Translations under genes and position numbers: made by a program
NCBI GenBank assembly: GCA_905250025.1
Contig: CAJNOJ010000024.1
Location: 124,001-188,000 of the forward strand
DNA from: Adineta ricciae
Lineage: Eukaryota; Rotifera; Eurotatoria; Adinetida; Adinetidae
Reading direction: 5' to 3'
Length of the DNA stretch: 64,000 nucleotides
Notes under the pieces: generated by a model
What the model saw: only the letters and a program-made list of their open reading frames with translations
Database searches by the model: none
What the model was told of the DNA's origin: nothing
In this document: piece by piece, positions 33,847 to 46,745 of the stretch
Layout of the letters: each line of letters opens with the position of its first letter
How positions within the stretch are numbered: position 1 is the first letter of the stretch

Positions 33847-35159
33847 CGATAACAATGAATGTCAACTTATTGAGACGCACTAGAGTTTCATCCAGCTCTT
33901 AACATTATCGAAGTCTGCTGAAATGTCACTCCAAATGGAGTCGTTCGAAGAGATAAGAACAAGCAACTCTATACATATGCAATAAGCCCGGAAACAATGA
34001 ACAGCAACGTAAATCAACGCAGTCAGAACTCAATGAGAATGATGGATGGTAGTTTTATCTCTTCGTCGTTCTCGTGACATATACAGAAACTATTTGTAAC
34101 TATTGCAAGTTGGACTAACATACATTCTCCTTTTTTTTTCTGCTCCCCTTTGTTCGTTGATGAAGCTCGTTTTGTTTTGATCGAACGACTGACTCGGAAA
34201 ACAATGTCCAATATAAAGACGACTATTCATGGCCGTAAAACGAGAACGATCAATACAAACACCTGCTTTGTTGGACCAAAAAAAGAAACTCTAAATTGGC
34301 AAACAAAAGACACATCGAGAATACAAATGTCAATATAGATGACTTGACAAGAGAACAAGTCAAGACTGGGATAATCGATCGATGATGGTTGCATGCGAGA
34401 AATCTTCGGAGAATCAATCTTGATTAAATCTTTTGGTGATAATTGCATGAATTTCGATTCAGAAATAAAATCCTGCAGATGATTCACTGATTTGTTACTT
34501 GCGATATTCAGTCGCTATTGTCTTAACGAAGTGAATGAATCCGCATAGTTTTTGAAAAGTCTGTTCTCACAAGTGTAAAGACGTTGATCTTTTACATGTA
34601 GTTTTCTTTCCTCTTTCATCTTTGACATGTTCGAATATCTTTTATCATCACCGACAGGCGAACAGAAAGCTCATTAATGATTGACAATATTTTATGCACT
34701 AAAAGTTTGTCTATCAATGATTTGATGATGACTATGTTCTCGAGTGACAAAGCGGAATCTATTTAATGTTTCTAATTGCTATTCGACTAGGAATTCATTC
34801 ATAGTTCCTCATAAATTAGTTGTATGTTCTTATTCGAACGGATGACATAGAAAAAAAGAAGAAGAAGAAGAAACGAGACAAGTAGAAAAGTAACATTCAA
34901 ATAATGATGACGAAGATGAATTAAGTGGAAGCGACTAAGAGGATATGAAGAAAAGGTTAGTAGATTGCGCATGATGCACACACAGTCTGAAAATCAAGAT
35001 AATTTAGATTAAACGACATATTGGTAAGAATTGAGAGAATTATTGTGTAAATCAATTCTATTCAGTTGAGCAATTAGTGTAACGATTGCCATTATGTTCA
35101 TAGTTTACATAAAAATAACGAATAGAAGTCGATATTGTTTTTTTCCTTCTAGAGATATT
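33847..35159. other. Intergenic, upstream of the homeobox gene
   Basis: About 1.3 kb with no supported gene. It contains a GAA-type purine tract near 34853-34875. The right end (CTTCTAG before 35153) may be a 5' UTR splice acceptor of the homeobox gene. Confidence 0.5.
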
Positions 35160-35700
35160 ATGTCTAAAACAACTCTTGATCTTTACCGATGTTACTTCGC
35201 GTTGGAAGATAGTCTTCAAGCGACACGCAAGCCAATCTCAAGCTTTTTTATCAACGATATCCTCGACTATTCGTACAGCATGTCCGCAGATGCGAAAAAT
35301 CATGTGCGAAAAACGAAGTCGAATAAGAAAAGTCGAACAACGTTTACGGGAAAACAAATCTCTGAACTCGAGAAGAAGTTCGAAAGCAAAAAGTACCTCT
35401 CATCCACGGAACGTGCAGAAATGGCTTCATTATTAACAGTAACAGAGACACAAGTGAAGATTTGGTAAGAGGTTAAGAACGCTAAAAGGACATGCAGATT
35501 GCTTCCTTCTTTTTATCAGGTTTCAAAACCGTCGAACAAAATGGAAGAAGATAGAGAATATTCCGAGCACCATAGTTGCTGAACATAAACTGCAAGCACG
35601 ACAAACGTTGTCCAATCATACATCTGCTGACAGCAGTGGAAATAGTACATGCAGTTCGATTAGTTCTCGTCGATCTGATCCACATGCGGACGATGTATGA
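35160..35700 (+). CDS. NK-like (NKL subclass) homeobox transcription factor
   Basis: Exons 35160-35464 and 35520-35700 join in frame to 161 residues. A homeodomain spans about residues 55-114 ([55 protein letters not shown]). The intron cuts the third helix at the conserved Trp. Residue 50 of the homeodomain is Gln. The N-terminal SSFFINDIL resembles the EH1/TN Groucho-binding motif of NK proteins. The helix-2 wording [11 protein letters not shown] with [19 protein letters not shown] points to the NKL subclass, perhaps NK7/NKX1-like; I cannot separate these by eye. The protein is short, with a Ser-rich tail ([11 protein letters not shown]). It acts in the nucleus as a probable repressor (inference from the motif). 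Confidence 0.88.
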
Positions 35701-36205
35701 TCGGATTGTACCATACCGATTTGAAGATAATATATATTCCACACGGTCATTTTTTTTAAAATAAATATAAACTTGCCGGAGCATTTTCGCTTTTCTCGGT
35801 TGAGAAAATGTGTACTTGTCATGTTAATTCAACTTAATTTTACCATTCTTCACTTGGTATGACACCATTAGAATGAAAATAGCATTAGTCGTGTTCATTA
35901 ACAATCTATTTTTGACTTTATATTTCCTCAAACCTACGGTTTATGGCAATCTAAATACCAGACACATGTACTTAAGTTCAAGTTTTCCTTGATAGACAAA
36001 AAATGATTCTAATTACTTTCATAGACACGATATCGTACTGATCGTTTCTTTTTCCTTGCACAGTAGCGCTAACTATTGAAATGCGAAGTTGATTTTAAGA
36101 GAGGTCGTTGCCTCTTTAAAGTGTAAAGCAATGGCAAAATTGTAAAAGAAAGCTGTAACTATCAACTATACATATAGTTTAATTGTTGTCTACTGTTTCA
36201 TCAAC
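35701..36205. other. Intergenic, homeobox 3' flank / LRRC23 5' flank
   Basis: About 500 AT-rich bases. AAATAAATA at about 35759-35767 may be the homeobox gene's polyadenylation signal. No gene is supported. Confidence 0.5.
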
Positions 36206-37606
36206 ATGTCGGACGAAGAAGCTGAACATGAAGAGGCTGAAGAAATGGAAAATGAAACGAAATCAGGTTTGTCATGTAAAATCTTTCATTTGACTCGCCT
36301 AATTTCTCTTCAAAACAGAGGGTGAGGGTGAAGAAGAAGAAAAATTGGAACATGGAGAAGAAGAAGCACAAGAAGAAGTACGTATGTTTCGTCTCGTCTT
36401 CCGAATTCTCGATCTTTTCCTAGGCCCGTGACGAAGTTCCCCTAACAGACGAAATCATCGCTCAATCCCTTTCATTACTAGCCAAAACGGGGAATGGGTT
36501 AGCACACGCGTATACTCGGTTCGAAGCAACTAATCGGTAGAGAAACGGTTTTCTTCTGATGAATATCGCTCGAAGTTATTTGTAGAAATCTAACGGATAT
36601 CACTCGTCTTGAACCATTTGTTCATTTACGTTTCATCGATCTATCGAACAATGGCCTTCGCACGGTTGCTTCGTTAAGTCGTTTGAAATTTCTCTTAACA
36701 TTAAAATTAGATTCGAATGAATTATCAATGTTCGATTTACCACCCTTTCCTTACTTACAAACACTTCGCTTAAGTGACAATCGCATCAAATCTGTGAAAG
36801 GCATTGAACAACCACGATTAGAAATACTTAATCTGAATCGTATGGCGAAGATTGATTTTTCAGAGAGAACATGAGACTATTTCATCTTTCTTTTAGAGAA
36901 TCAAATCGACAGTTGTGAAGGCTTGGAACAAAGTAAACTACCGAATTTAATGACGCTCGAAATGCGTCAGAATCGTCTGACAACAACCAAGGGAATAGCA
37001 TTATTGAACTTAAAAAATCTATTTCTGGTAATTGTTGTCGAGATTCTTTGACAAAATGACTTATTGACGTTTGTTTAGGCTGCGAATGAAATCACCAAAC
37101 TGGAAGATTTACAAGATTTAAGTCGATTGACAACACTGCATTTACGTGACAATAAAGTAGGAACATTGGATGGTTTTAGTGAAAACATGAAGCAATTGCA
37201 ATATGTCAATTTACGTGCGAATGAAGTCACTGATCCTGAAGAATTGAAGAAATTGGCTGTGTTGCCAATGTTAAGAGCACTTGTTCTGTTAGGTAGAAGC
37301 ATCAATGAATGAAAACTCGGTTTATTCTTAGACTAATGTTTGATTTCTAGAAACACCTCTATCAGAAACGGATTCCTATCGAACGGAAGTTTTAGTTGCG
37401 CTCGAGAAACTTGAACGGTAGGTTGATTTTCTTTTGATAACTTTGAATATTTTTGTTGTCTTAGACTGGATAAAGATCAATTCGATGAAGATGAGCGAGC
37501 CGAAGCAGATGACGAACGAAAACGTCGTGCTGACGAAGCTCAAGAAGCACAGGAAGCAGCCACGGACGATGGTTCGAAACAGGAGGAAGCTGCTGACAAA
37601 GAATGA
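36206..37606 (+). CDS. LRRC23: LRRC23, leucine-rich repeat radial-spoke protein
   Basis: LRRC23 is a head component of radial spoke 3 in motile cilia and flagella. The start MSDEEAEHEE opens an acidic N-terminus as in the vertebrate protein. The next exons give PLTDEIIAQSLSLLAKTGNG and LAHAYTRFE, near-identical in pattern to vertebrate LRRC23. About eight LRRs follow (HLRFIDLSNNGL, YLQTLRLSDNRIKS, NLMTLEMRQNRL, RLTTLHLRDNKVGTLDGFS, QLQYVNLRANEVTD). The C-terminal cap is LRALVLLETPLSETDSYRTE then LEKLERLDKDQFDEDERAEA. The tail is Glu/Ala/Gln rich. About eight short exons; the stop is at 37604-37606. The gene is intact as read. Confidence 0.94.
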
Positions 37607-40003
37607 ACTTCGTTTTGCCTATATGCATGTAGTATGAAAAGAATCTTTTTTTCACATTTAAATAAACCATTTGTTGAAACAAACACATCAGTCTCATGTG
37701 CACGGAAATCGAATTAGACGCATATTCAACTGCCCGGTCGGAGAGCGTCATACGATCAAGTAAAATAGAATCAGACAACATTGAGATGACTAGCGGGCAT
37801 CAAGAGCAAGTAAAGTGATTTGTCAGCAAGTGACCATGATCAATAGGATGAGTTCAAATAGAATCCGTTCGCTGTTATCTTGAGATGAGAGAGAATGAAA
37901 GACACCGGCAAGGCAACGATAGATGAACATTGAATGGTTATTTGTAAGTAGGTGAAAAGATATTCGTGCAAATTTGCTTGTGCATTCGTATCTGATACCA
38001 TTCGATTTCGTAATCTTTAACCTTTACAAAATAAATATGAGTTATGTACGCAATGTGAAGAACAATCGAAGAAAAAGGTGTAGACATATATCTAAAGAAA
38101 AACTATTCGATTACCGAAACGATTCAATAATGATCAAGAAAAAAAGAAAGAAAATGATACACAAAGAAGTTTCTTTTTTATCTTTACTTTCATTTATTCC
38201 CTTCTATTTATATAATCAAAAGAAAGCTGTATGTGTTAGAAAGTAAGTCTAATATTGGTTTCACTGAATATAATTAGAAATAAACAATCTAATGTCTTTC
38301 GAATTGCACGATAGTTCAATTAGATGATATAACACATCGATATACACTTATGCTTTTAGCACATTGATGAAGCAGAACAATTGATTTGCGGCAGAGGAGA
38401 TATCTAATGAAAAAACCTAGTTCGATGGTGATGATGATGATGACTCGCTATACCTTCTGTAGATCATTCTCAGGCCAAAAAACAAAAACATTCAAATAGA
38501 TCAATCACTGCCAGACATCCAAATGTTCAATCGATCGATCAGTTCGTAATTGTCATTTACGATGTTATTCTACTCGTACATCATTCATATCGGTGGACTA
38601 GACGAAACAGGATATTCGATGATCGATCGATTTAGAAAACTGAAATCGACGATCACGAGTTATGAAGACGACTCGATATAACAAGTTTAGCAAGCGAGAT
38701 GGTAGAAGTATACCTGGCCGAATAACTGAACTGATGAATTCAATAACCTTATTGATTGACACTGTATGGATAAGAGAAATAACATACAATTGATGTTATT
38801 TCAAGGTCAGTTCAATCGTACGTGTATGTACACTTAAAAGCGCGAGAACGAAGAAAAGTAATGCACCATTAGCTGTATATATGTACAGTATATATGATTG
38901 ACAGGGGAGAGAGAGAGAGAGGAACAGTAGTAAATGAGTAGACGAGGAAGAGAAAGAGCGCGTCCTCGTCAATTTCATTCCTTGATAATATTATATGGTT
39001 ATGTTTAGAAAAACACCTCCCATCAGATTATCATAGGTTATTTTTATATTCAATTCGACCATGAATCGTCCTTTTCTCTCAAGTAGTTACAATTTAATTT
39101 ACCTGTCAAAGAATGACTTTCATCTTTTTTTTCTTCTAAAGTCATTCCTACTAGTTTCACATTGACGGATAGAGATAATGAATGCTGTCATCGATGTGTA
39201 ATTTGAGACGTTCAGCGACTGATAGAGTCGAGAAACATATTCTGCAAGATTACAGATGCATCGTTTGGTGAAATCAAGGTTACTTGTCTTCTGAGCATTC
39301 GTACAGTTCAGTTGTATGTCTTTAATCAATGAGAATACTCAGTTCGCTTTTCAATATGCTAATAAGTATTCATTATTCTTCAGTTTCAACTGCTCTTCTT
39401 TTCTTTCTTTCTTGCTAGAATATATAATTAAAAGTTTTTTTTTATGCACTGAACGAAACACTGATGTTATAACACTTAGCTGTGTAAGCAGAGAAGAACA
39501 TATTGTCACAGATGTTGTTGAAGATAAAAAATAGTCCATTCCTTTTTCTTCTTTCGTTGAATATTGAATAGCAAGAGAAATCTAAGAAAGTTTATTGCCT
39601 CTTGACGAATGTAGCAGCCGTGTAAGCGTTACCATTACGTCATACATATGTATATGAACTAAAAAAATTTCTCTTTCGATGAGAAAGTCATGGTTCTATT
39701 CAATGGCAACATGTGTTGATCAATGCTGACGTTAACTAATACAGAAAATGTTTGAAAGAGATTATGTTATTTCCAAGTTGACTAGGTATGGGCGTGCGCA
39801 TGCATGAGTATTGCATATTACATATCCATGTCTATCTACTTTTCCCTCTTCCATTCTGGCAATGCATGCAACACATGTCTCGAATACAGTACCTTCTGGT
39901 AATAGAACATGAACGTGAGACTGATTTGTAAGTATCTTTAAACATATATGTGAAGGTTGACTAAAGCCCTGCAGTTTTGTAAACTTGAATCAATCAATCA
40001 ATC

Positions 40004-40023
40004 AGTATGATGATGATGATGAT
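40004..40023. repeat. (ATG/GAT)n trinucleotide repeat
   Basis: About six GAT units in the gene-free stretch upstream of the cadherin gene. A similar run lies near 38427-38443. Confidence 0.7.
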
Positions 40024-40206
40024 CAAAAAAAGGCCGTCTTCAATCACATCATTTTCAATATGTCTAATTTTTCAAGTGGTATCCTGGAGTGCATATTGAA
40101 TTTCGTTTTTTTTCCTCCTCTCTGCGTTCAGTTAACTTTTTTTTCAAAGCGACTAGTTAATTTTCGTTTTTGTGTCGTATGCCACTTGATCAATGAACGA
40201 TTGAAT

Positions 40207-40235
40207 ATGTAGATAGAGAGAGAGGGGGAGAGAGA
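40207..40235. repeat. (GA)n purine tract
   Basis: A GA-rich dinucleotide tract of about 30 bases, interrupted by a short G run, in the gene-free stretch. Confidence 0.7.
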
Positions 40236-41120
40236 AAGAGAATTATGATTATTCCCTAGCGAGAGAGAAAAAAAAAGAAAAGAGAACAAATGAGTGAGCA
40301 GTCCTGAATAAACTTACTTTTGTTCAAGATGAAATTTGTTCACTCAGAAAAAATTAATGATGTCTCTGATAAATATATAACTGCATTTCTTCTTCTTGTC
40401 ATCTCCCGATAACGCGCCTGATTGTCGCTCGTACGTATGTCTTAGCGTTTAATGATTATTACACACCTATTTGCACAGAACTGTACATGATAGCGATCCT
40501 CTATTTGCTTTTTTTCTCCCTCACAGTCTAGTGAAAGATCTTCTATCTACACTCGTCATTTCCGCTTGTCAAACTGTGTCATTGTTACAAGGCTACAATG
40601 AAAGCGACGCAAGAGAGACAACTCACATAATCATGTCTCATTTCTTCCGTTTCTTTTTTTTTTTGTACGTCGAAACTTGAATAAGAAAGTAGTGTACATT
40701 AAGTAGAGAAAGTTTTTTTGTATGAATGTGCTAATCACTGCTTGTGTGCATGATTGAATTTCGAGTATTTCATACAATTATGAGTAATGTTCAAAACTAC
40801 CCCTTCAGTGCTAAAAAGAACAGTAATGTATGTATGTTTATGTTTCTGACTGTATCTTAGAAGATTGAAAGTGACCGATACTGTTCGAGCATGTACATAT
40901 TGAATTAGATATGCTTGTTCACTTGGAGAAAAGAAAAACATAACATGATCGATGATCATGTCAGGTTTTCATCTGATTAGAAACTATTTAGCACCTGTCG
41001 TTCGCAGACAAATGCATCATTAATATCTCTTCTCTTCACGCATGTCTTTCGATTTCTATTTAATGAAAATGAACCATTCTCTTTCAAGATCTGTATTCTT
41101 AATAAATTATTGATTGAACG

Positions 41121-44100
41121 ATGTTCAATAATTTATTTGTTTTATTTATTCTCCTATTCTTTTCGTTTATCGCTTGTGATCCTATTGAGTTATCCAATGT
41201 AAGTATACGTGAACACACACCAGTTGGTCAGTTGTTGGTTCGATTGAACGGCACAAGTACACAACGAAATGCGTTTCGATTTGTTAGTAACAATTATCGA
41301 GATATTCAACGATATTTTTCCTTAAATGCTTCAACGGGTGAACTACGCATTGCGATGGACATCGATCGAGAGATCATCTGTGCACATCGTCGTGTTCATT
41401 GTCAATTTTTATTAAAAGTTTTCGAAATATTCCATGAGAAACTTTATCACATACCTGTTATCATCGAAGATATCAATGATCATCGACCGATATTTCCATA
41501 TCAATCATCGCCAGTGGAACTGCACATATCAGAAAACTCGCCGGCGCATCAATCGAAACTTTTCATTCAACAAGCCTACGATCAAGATCAAATGGATAAT
41601 CAAAAACAATTAAAATATCAATTGAAAAATTTTGACAGCAACTTTCCATTCACTCTCGAAGTTAACGACGATATTTCTAATCGTTTAGCTCTTGTATTAG
41701 TTCAACCATTAGATAGAGAATCAATTGATTCATACAATTGTACGTTGTATGTTGTTGACACAGGTGGACACGAAGAACAATTACAAATGAAGATTATCAT
41801 CGATGATGTCAATGATCAATCGCCAATGTAAGTGATTTCATTTAACTCGAAAGACGCTCATTCTTTTTGATGTTCGTTTCAGTTTCGACAGCAGCACATA
41901 CTCAGTGGAGTTATCGGAAAGTACGCCGATCAATACGACTATTCTTCGTGTTCATGCCACCGATGCAGATATTGGTTTGAATGCACGCATTACGTATGAC
42001 TTTACTGATGCGTCGAAACAGTTCAGTAGTATGTTTTACATTCACAATGAAACCGGTATTCTTCGACTTCGTTCATCCCTCGACTATGAACAACGCTCGT
42101 CATATATTTTCTATATCGAAGCTCGAGATTCCGGCAAAGAGATTCGTTCATCTCAAACGCTGATTAATATCACCATTCTTGATGAAAATGATTGTTATCC
42201 TGTCATTTCATTTCGTTTTCTTCCGGATCTTTACTACAATTCATCAGCCGATGTTCTCGAAATCTCCGAAACGTATCCAATCGATAAGTTTTTCGTTCAA
42301 ATCCTCGTTACCGATCTAGACAGTTCTCTGAACGGACACGTGCGTCTTTGGTTTGATGTACTCGACGCTCATCCTTCATTGACCAATCATTCGTTCGATT
42401 TCTATCAGATTGATAATTTTACCTATTTTCTCAACCGTACTCAACCCTTCGATTTCGAAACTCAACAGCAATATCGTTTGAAGTTTCTTGCCGAAGATCT
42501 CAGTCCAAAAAAGCCATTGCGAACCACGAAATTCCTAACTATCAATGTTCGCGATGAAAACGATAATCCTCCTCAATTCCTGCATTCATTCTATCATTTG
42601 TCTATTCATGAAAATAATGAATTGAACGCCATTCTAACCAAGATCGAAGCGTTCGATTCGGATAATGGTGACAATGGACGAATTCAGTACGATATTCTCA
42701 GCAATGAAACATTTTTACCATTTGATATCGATCCGAAAACAGGCATTCTGCGTTGTTTGGAATCGTTCGATCGAGAGAAACGTTTATCATATCATTTCGA
42801 AATCCTTGCTCGAGACTTCGGTTCGCCCAAAAGTCTTTCTTCGAAAATTCCCGTCGAAATCGAAATCAAAGATTTGAATGATAACAAGCCACGATTCGAG
42901 CAAGAAAATTACGAGTTTTCCATTCGGGAAGACTTTGAACGAATGAAAACCATCGCTCGTATCCAAGCATACGACCACGATTTCAATCCACACTTAATCT
43001 ATCGAATCGAAAGCGATGTGAACAAATTCGGCATTCATCAAAATGGAGAACTTTACCTTCAAGAAACACTCGATCGAGAAATTCAAGATCAATATCACTT
43101 TATCGTCACAGTCGACGATACTCTATACAGAACATCGGTCTCCGTTCATATTCAAATCTTAGATGTCAACGATTGTCAACCACGCTGGTTAAGTCCATCA
43201 GAAAATCGAACAGTTCTTATTGTAAATAAAGATGTATTAACCATCGGAATGAGTATGATGAAATTGCAAGCAGTTGATAATGATGACATCGCTAATGGCA
43301 ATGGTTTAATAACTTACTCTTTAGAAGATACTCATGAGTTCTTTGATATCTTCAACAACGACGAATTGGTTTTCAATTCTACTCCCACCATCGGACGATA
43401 TTTATTGAAAGTCTATGCGAATGATCACGGAAAAGAAGTGCAACATTCTTCACTGATTGAAATCGATTTATTTATTGGAAATAATCATACCAATGGAAGT
43501 GTTTTCTACGATAAATTTTACAAAATCAATTCGTTGTCAACGATGAAACGCGTGATTTTGCTGGCCACATTCTTTCTTTCGGTTACGTTCATTCTCGTTT
43601 TCATCATTTCAATTATATTCATTATGATTTGTCGATATCGAAAACATAAATATCTCTATTATGTGAAATGCAATGGACAACAAAAGATGACAATGATCGA
43701 AAATCGTCTGACGCGATCAAGTTCGAATTCGTCAAAATTGAGTTTGGTATGATAAAAACCTAATTCGTTTCCTTTTAATAGCAAATGTTTTGCTTTGCAG
43801 GAAGATCTTCAACAGAAACGCTTTCTCGACCATTCGTCGTCACCTTCGTATATCGGTAATAGACATTGCATGCATTGATTTCACCTTGAAATGAACGAGT
43901 CAAGAGAAAAACAAAGGATAAAAGTTTTTAGTAAATGAGTTCGTCTCACGCATCGACAAGATGAAAGACGAACGTCCTCCATTCTTTCGATAGTGAACAG
44001 AAATGATCAATAAAGAGAAAATGATTGTACTTTAATTTTCTTAGGTACGAATATCTACACTCAACATCATCAAATCCCATCAATCATCCAGCCTACAAGT

Positions 44101-44570
44101 GATTATTATAGTAATAGTAGCAAGCATGAAGAAGGTTAGATTCGTTTTCTTTGATGTTCGTGTTGTTTTCGGATGTGCATGTCTTTTTCTTAGATGTCGA
44201 CGAATGGACGGATGAACAACGTCAATCGAGTTTGACGAATCCGAACACTGAATGGTCAATTGAAAAGATTCTCTATCCTGACTGGTTGTACAAAGATGTG
44301 ATCGTTACATCAATGAAGCCTTTGAACACTTCGACATTTACGGAGTTGAATTCCTGTCAGACGTTCACAACAAATGAAAGTGCAATGAGTAGTGCAAGTA
44401 GCGGCAGACGAACGATGTCATCGAACAGTCAACCATCGCCTAAACAAGTTCGATTCGGTTATCAAGATCATATCCGTTCACAGCCGCATTTGAATACAAC
44501 GATACGACAATTCAAATCAGGAATAATGACGACACTCTCAGCTGATGAATCACCACATACATTCATTTGA
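41121..44570 (+). CDS. Protocadherin-like cadherin
   Basis: This is a single-pass, calcium-dependent adhesion protein at the cell surface. Exons 41121-41827, 41883-43746, 43801-43855, 44045-44134 and 44194-44570 join in frame to 1030 residues. A signal peptide (MFNNLFVLFILLFFSFIAC) precedes about seven cadherin repeats. Their linkers are IEDINDHRP, IDDVNDQSP, ILDENDCYP, VRDENDNPP, IKDLNDNKP and ILDVNDCQP, plus a last divergent one. LDRE/DREI-type motifs and repeated N-glycosylation sites are present. The membrane segment (VILLATFFLSVTFILVFIIS) lies near 43550-43640. The cytoplasmic tail is about 210 residues, Ser/Thr rich, with no catenin-binding region, so a protocadherin-type protein is the best call. 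Almost the whole ectodomain is one 1.9-kb exon, as in clustered protocadherins. No laminin-G or EGF domain was seen. Confidence 0.92.
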
Positions 44571-45235
44571 ATGTTCGATGTGTTTTTTGTTTTGTTTTTC
44601 TTTGATTTAGTACAGTTCTTCGCTTTGTTTTTTTTTCTTTTCATTTCGGTGTCTCTTTTCTATGTTGGTATGATTATGATGATAAGAAAAAACGGAGTTG
44701 ACTTTTCTATGATAAATTATATTATTTATTTTGACGTATGACTGCTGAAGTGAATCAAATGAATACTTCCTAATTAGATTACTAATCCATATTAATTATA
44801 GTATGAAATGTCGTCACTGATTCGATTCGCAAGACTTTGATCGGAATTGTGTTTCGGTTTCTTTTAACCAACTTGTATCGTACTATTATTAATGTAAACG
44901 CATACTCTATCTTATCAGTCGTCGGTACTAATGCTCTTTCGACTCTTCTATCGTATGATTTTTACACGCTGGACGTATTTTTAATTCAAAAGAGCACATG
45001 CAGTTGGTGCACGCCTACAGAAAAAGAAGCAAAGCCGAGATAGGAACAATCACACTTCTTTTTTCTTTCTTGGGTATTTTGTTCGACTGTAGGTTGGCTG
45101 TAGACGAAACGACTCACCCACTCAGCCAACGCATGTCTTCTGATAAAATCTAACCTTGATAGAAAAATCGTAGGGTGACTGGCGATGGAAGAATGTATTT
45201 ATTTGACGCACATTTCGTTCTTTTGACTATTAACG
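44571..45235. other. Intergenic, cadherin 3' flank / PSAT1 5' flank
   Basis: About 665 bp, T-rich on the left (probable cadherin 3' UTR). No gene is supported. Confidence 0.5.
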
Positions 45236-46708
45236 ATGAGTAGCAACGGGTATACAAACGGACATTCAACGCGAAAAATCAATTTCGGGGCGGGACCAGC
45301 TCAGTTACCAGTAGAAGTATGATTGAGACGTTCGTATCTCTCCAAGGAAATCGCTTGTTTTCGATAGGTTTTAGAAACTATTCAAAATGAATTTCTTGAT
45401 TTTAATGGATCTGGATCAAATGTTATGGGTAGAGCACAGAATATAACTACATTTTCATTTTTATGTCGATATTTGTTGTTTTCGAACAGAACTTAGTCAT
45501 CGGTCGTCGGCATTCGCCAAAATTATCCAAGAAGCCGAACGCGATATTCGAGAAATATTGTAAAGAAATTTAAATTCAGTGTTTTTCAAAACTTAACCGT
45601 CAATTTTAGAACGATACCTGATTCGTATGCTGTTCTGTTCTTGCAAGGCGGCGCTACTGCTCAATTCAGTGCCGTTGCATTAAATTTCCTCAATTTGAAA
45701 CCGTCGAAAACAGCTGATTATCTTGTCACAGGTTATTGGTCAGAAAAAGCGGCGAAAGAAGCCGAAAAATTCGGCAAGATTAATTGGGTTGTGCCAAAGT
45801 CTAGCAAGTACCAAGGTAATTGTATTCAAACAAAACCAAAATATCGCTTAATAAACGCTTTGAATGAAATAGGTGTACCAGCCGAAGATACTTGGAAATT
45901 ATCTGAAGAACCGTCGTACTTTTATTACTGCGCAAATGAAACAATTGACGGAGTCGAAATGGAGAATATCCCAACAGTTGTACCGAAAGATGTACCGATC
46001 GTGTGCGATATGTCATCGAATTTCTTAACACGGCCCTTCGATGTCACCAAAGTAAACAAAATAATACTCTCATTTTACCTTCAACATATCTATTCTTTCT
46101 CATAGTACGCCGTTATCTTTGCCAGTGCCCAGAAGAATTTCGGTGCAAGCGGCCTTGTTCTCGTTATCCTAAGAAAAGATTTGGTGGAAAACAATACGAA
46201 TAAATCAATACCGATCATTTTGGATTACAAAGTGCAAATTGCCAATGAATCAATGTACAATACTCCACCGACATTTTCGTAAGTTCTGTTTATTCCCATT
46301 TCGTCCTAACTCTACTTTTCCTCCTTTAGAATCTATGTTGCAAACAAAATGTTTGCTTGGACTAAAGCGCAAGGTGGCTTGAAAGCACTGAATCAACAAT
46401 CGGCTAGCAAGTCTTCGCTCGTATATGAAACAATTGATGAATCGAACGGTTTTTATGTGAATTCTGTCGAGAAGAACTACCGTAGTCGTGTGAACATTCC
46501 ATTACGTATCGTCACCAACGGTACAACTAACGAGACACTTGAAGCGTTGTTTCTTGCTGAAGTAGTCAAGTCGAATATGTTCGAATTGAAAGGTCATCGA
46601 GCTGTTGGCGGAATTCGTATAAGTCTTTACAATGGCATCACAGTTAAAGAAACGGAAAAATTAGTAAATTTTATGAGAACATTTCAAGCAAAGAATAATT
46701 CAGTCTAG
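45236..46708 (+). CDS. PSAT1: Phosphoserine aminotransferase
   Basis: PSAT1 converts 3-phosphohydroxypyruvate and glutamate to phosphoserine and 2-oxoglutarate, the second step of serine synthesis. The start MSSNGYTNGH precedes RKINFGAGPAQLPVEVLE, the family's N-terminal signature, followed by LSHRSSAFAKII. The core includes LFLQGGATAQFSAVALNFL. The PLP lysine is in FASAQKNFGASGLVLVILRK. The C-terminus has GHRAVGGIRISLYNGITVKE. About six exons are split by 45-60-bp introns. It is in the same window as serine racemase but 12 kb away, so no operon-like link is implied. The stop lies 37 bp from that of the convergent DYNC2LI1. Confidence 0.96.
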
Positions 46709-46745
46709 TAGATATTTGTTTTTATTTTACAATAGAAAACTGTAG

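Larger units (their letters stand above)
37607..41120. other. 3.5-kb gene-free stretch
   Basis: This is the longest gene-free interval in the window. No open frame has recognisable homology, coding character or a splice pattern. It holds several simple repeats: GAT/ATG runs near 38427-38443 and 40004-40023, GA tracts near 38908-38922 and 40207-40235, and T-rich pyrimidine runs. No tRNA, transposon ends or inverted repeats were noticed. It lies between LRRC23 and the cadherin gene and may contain distal regulatory DNA of the cadherin. Confidence 0.6.

Noticed and set aside
42665-42993. Open frames on both strands within the cadherin ectodomain exon
   Set aside because: They are shadow frames of a clearly coding long exon.
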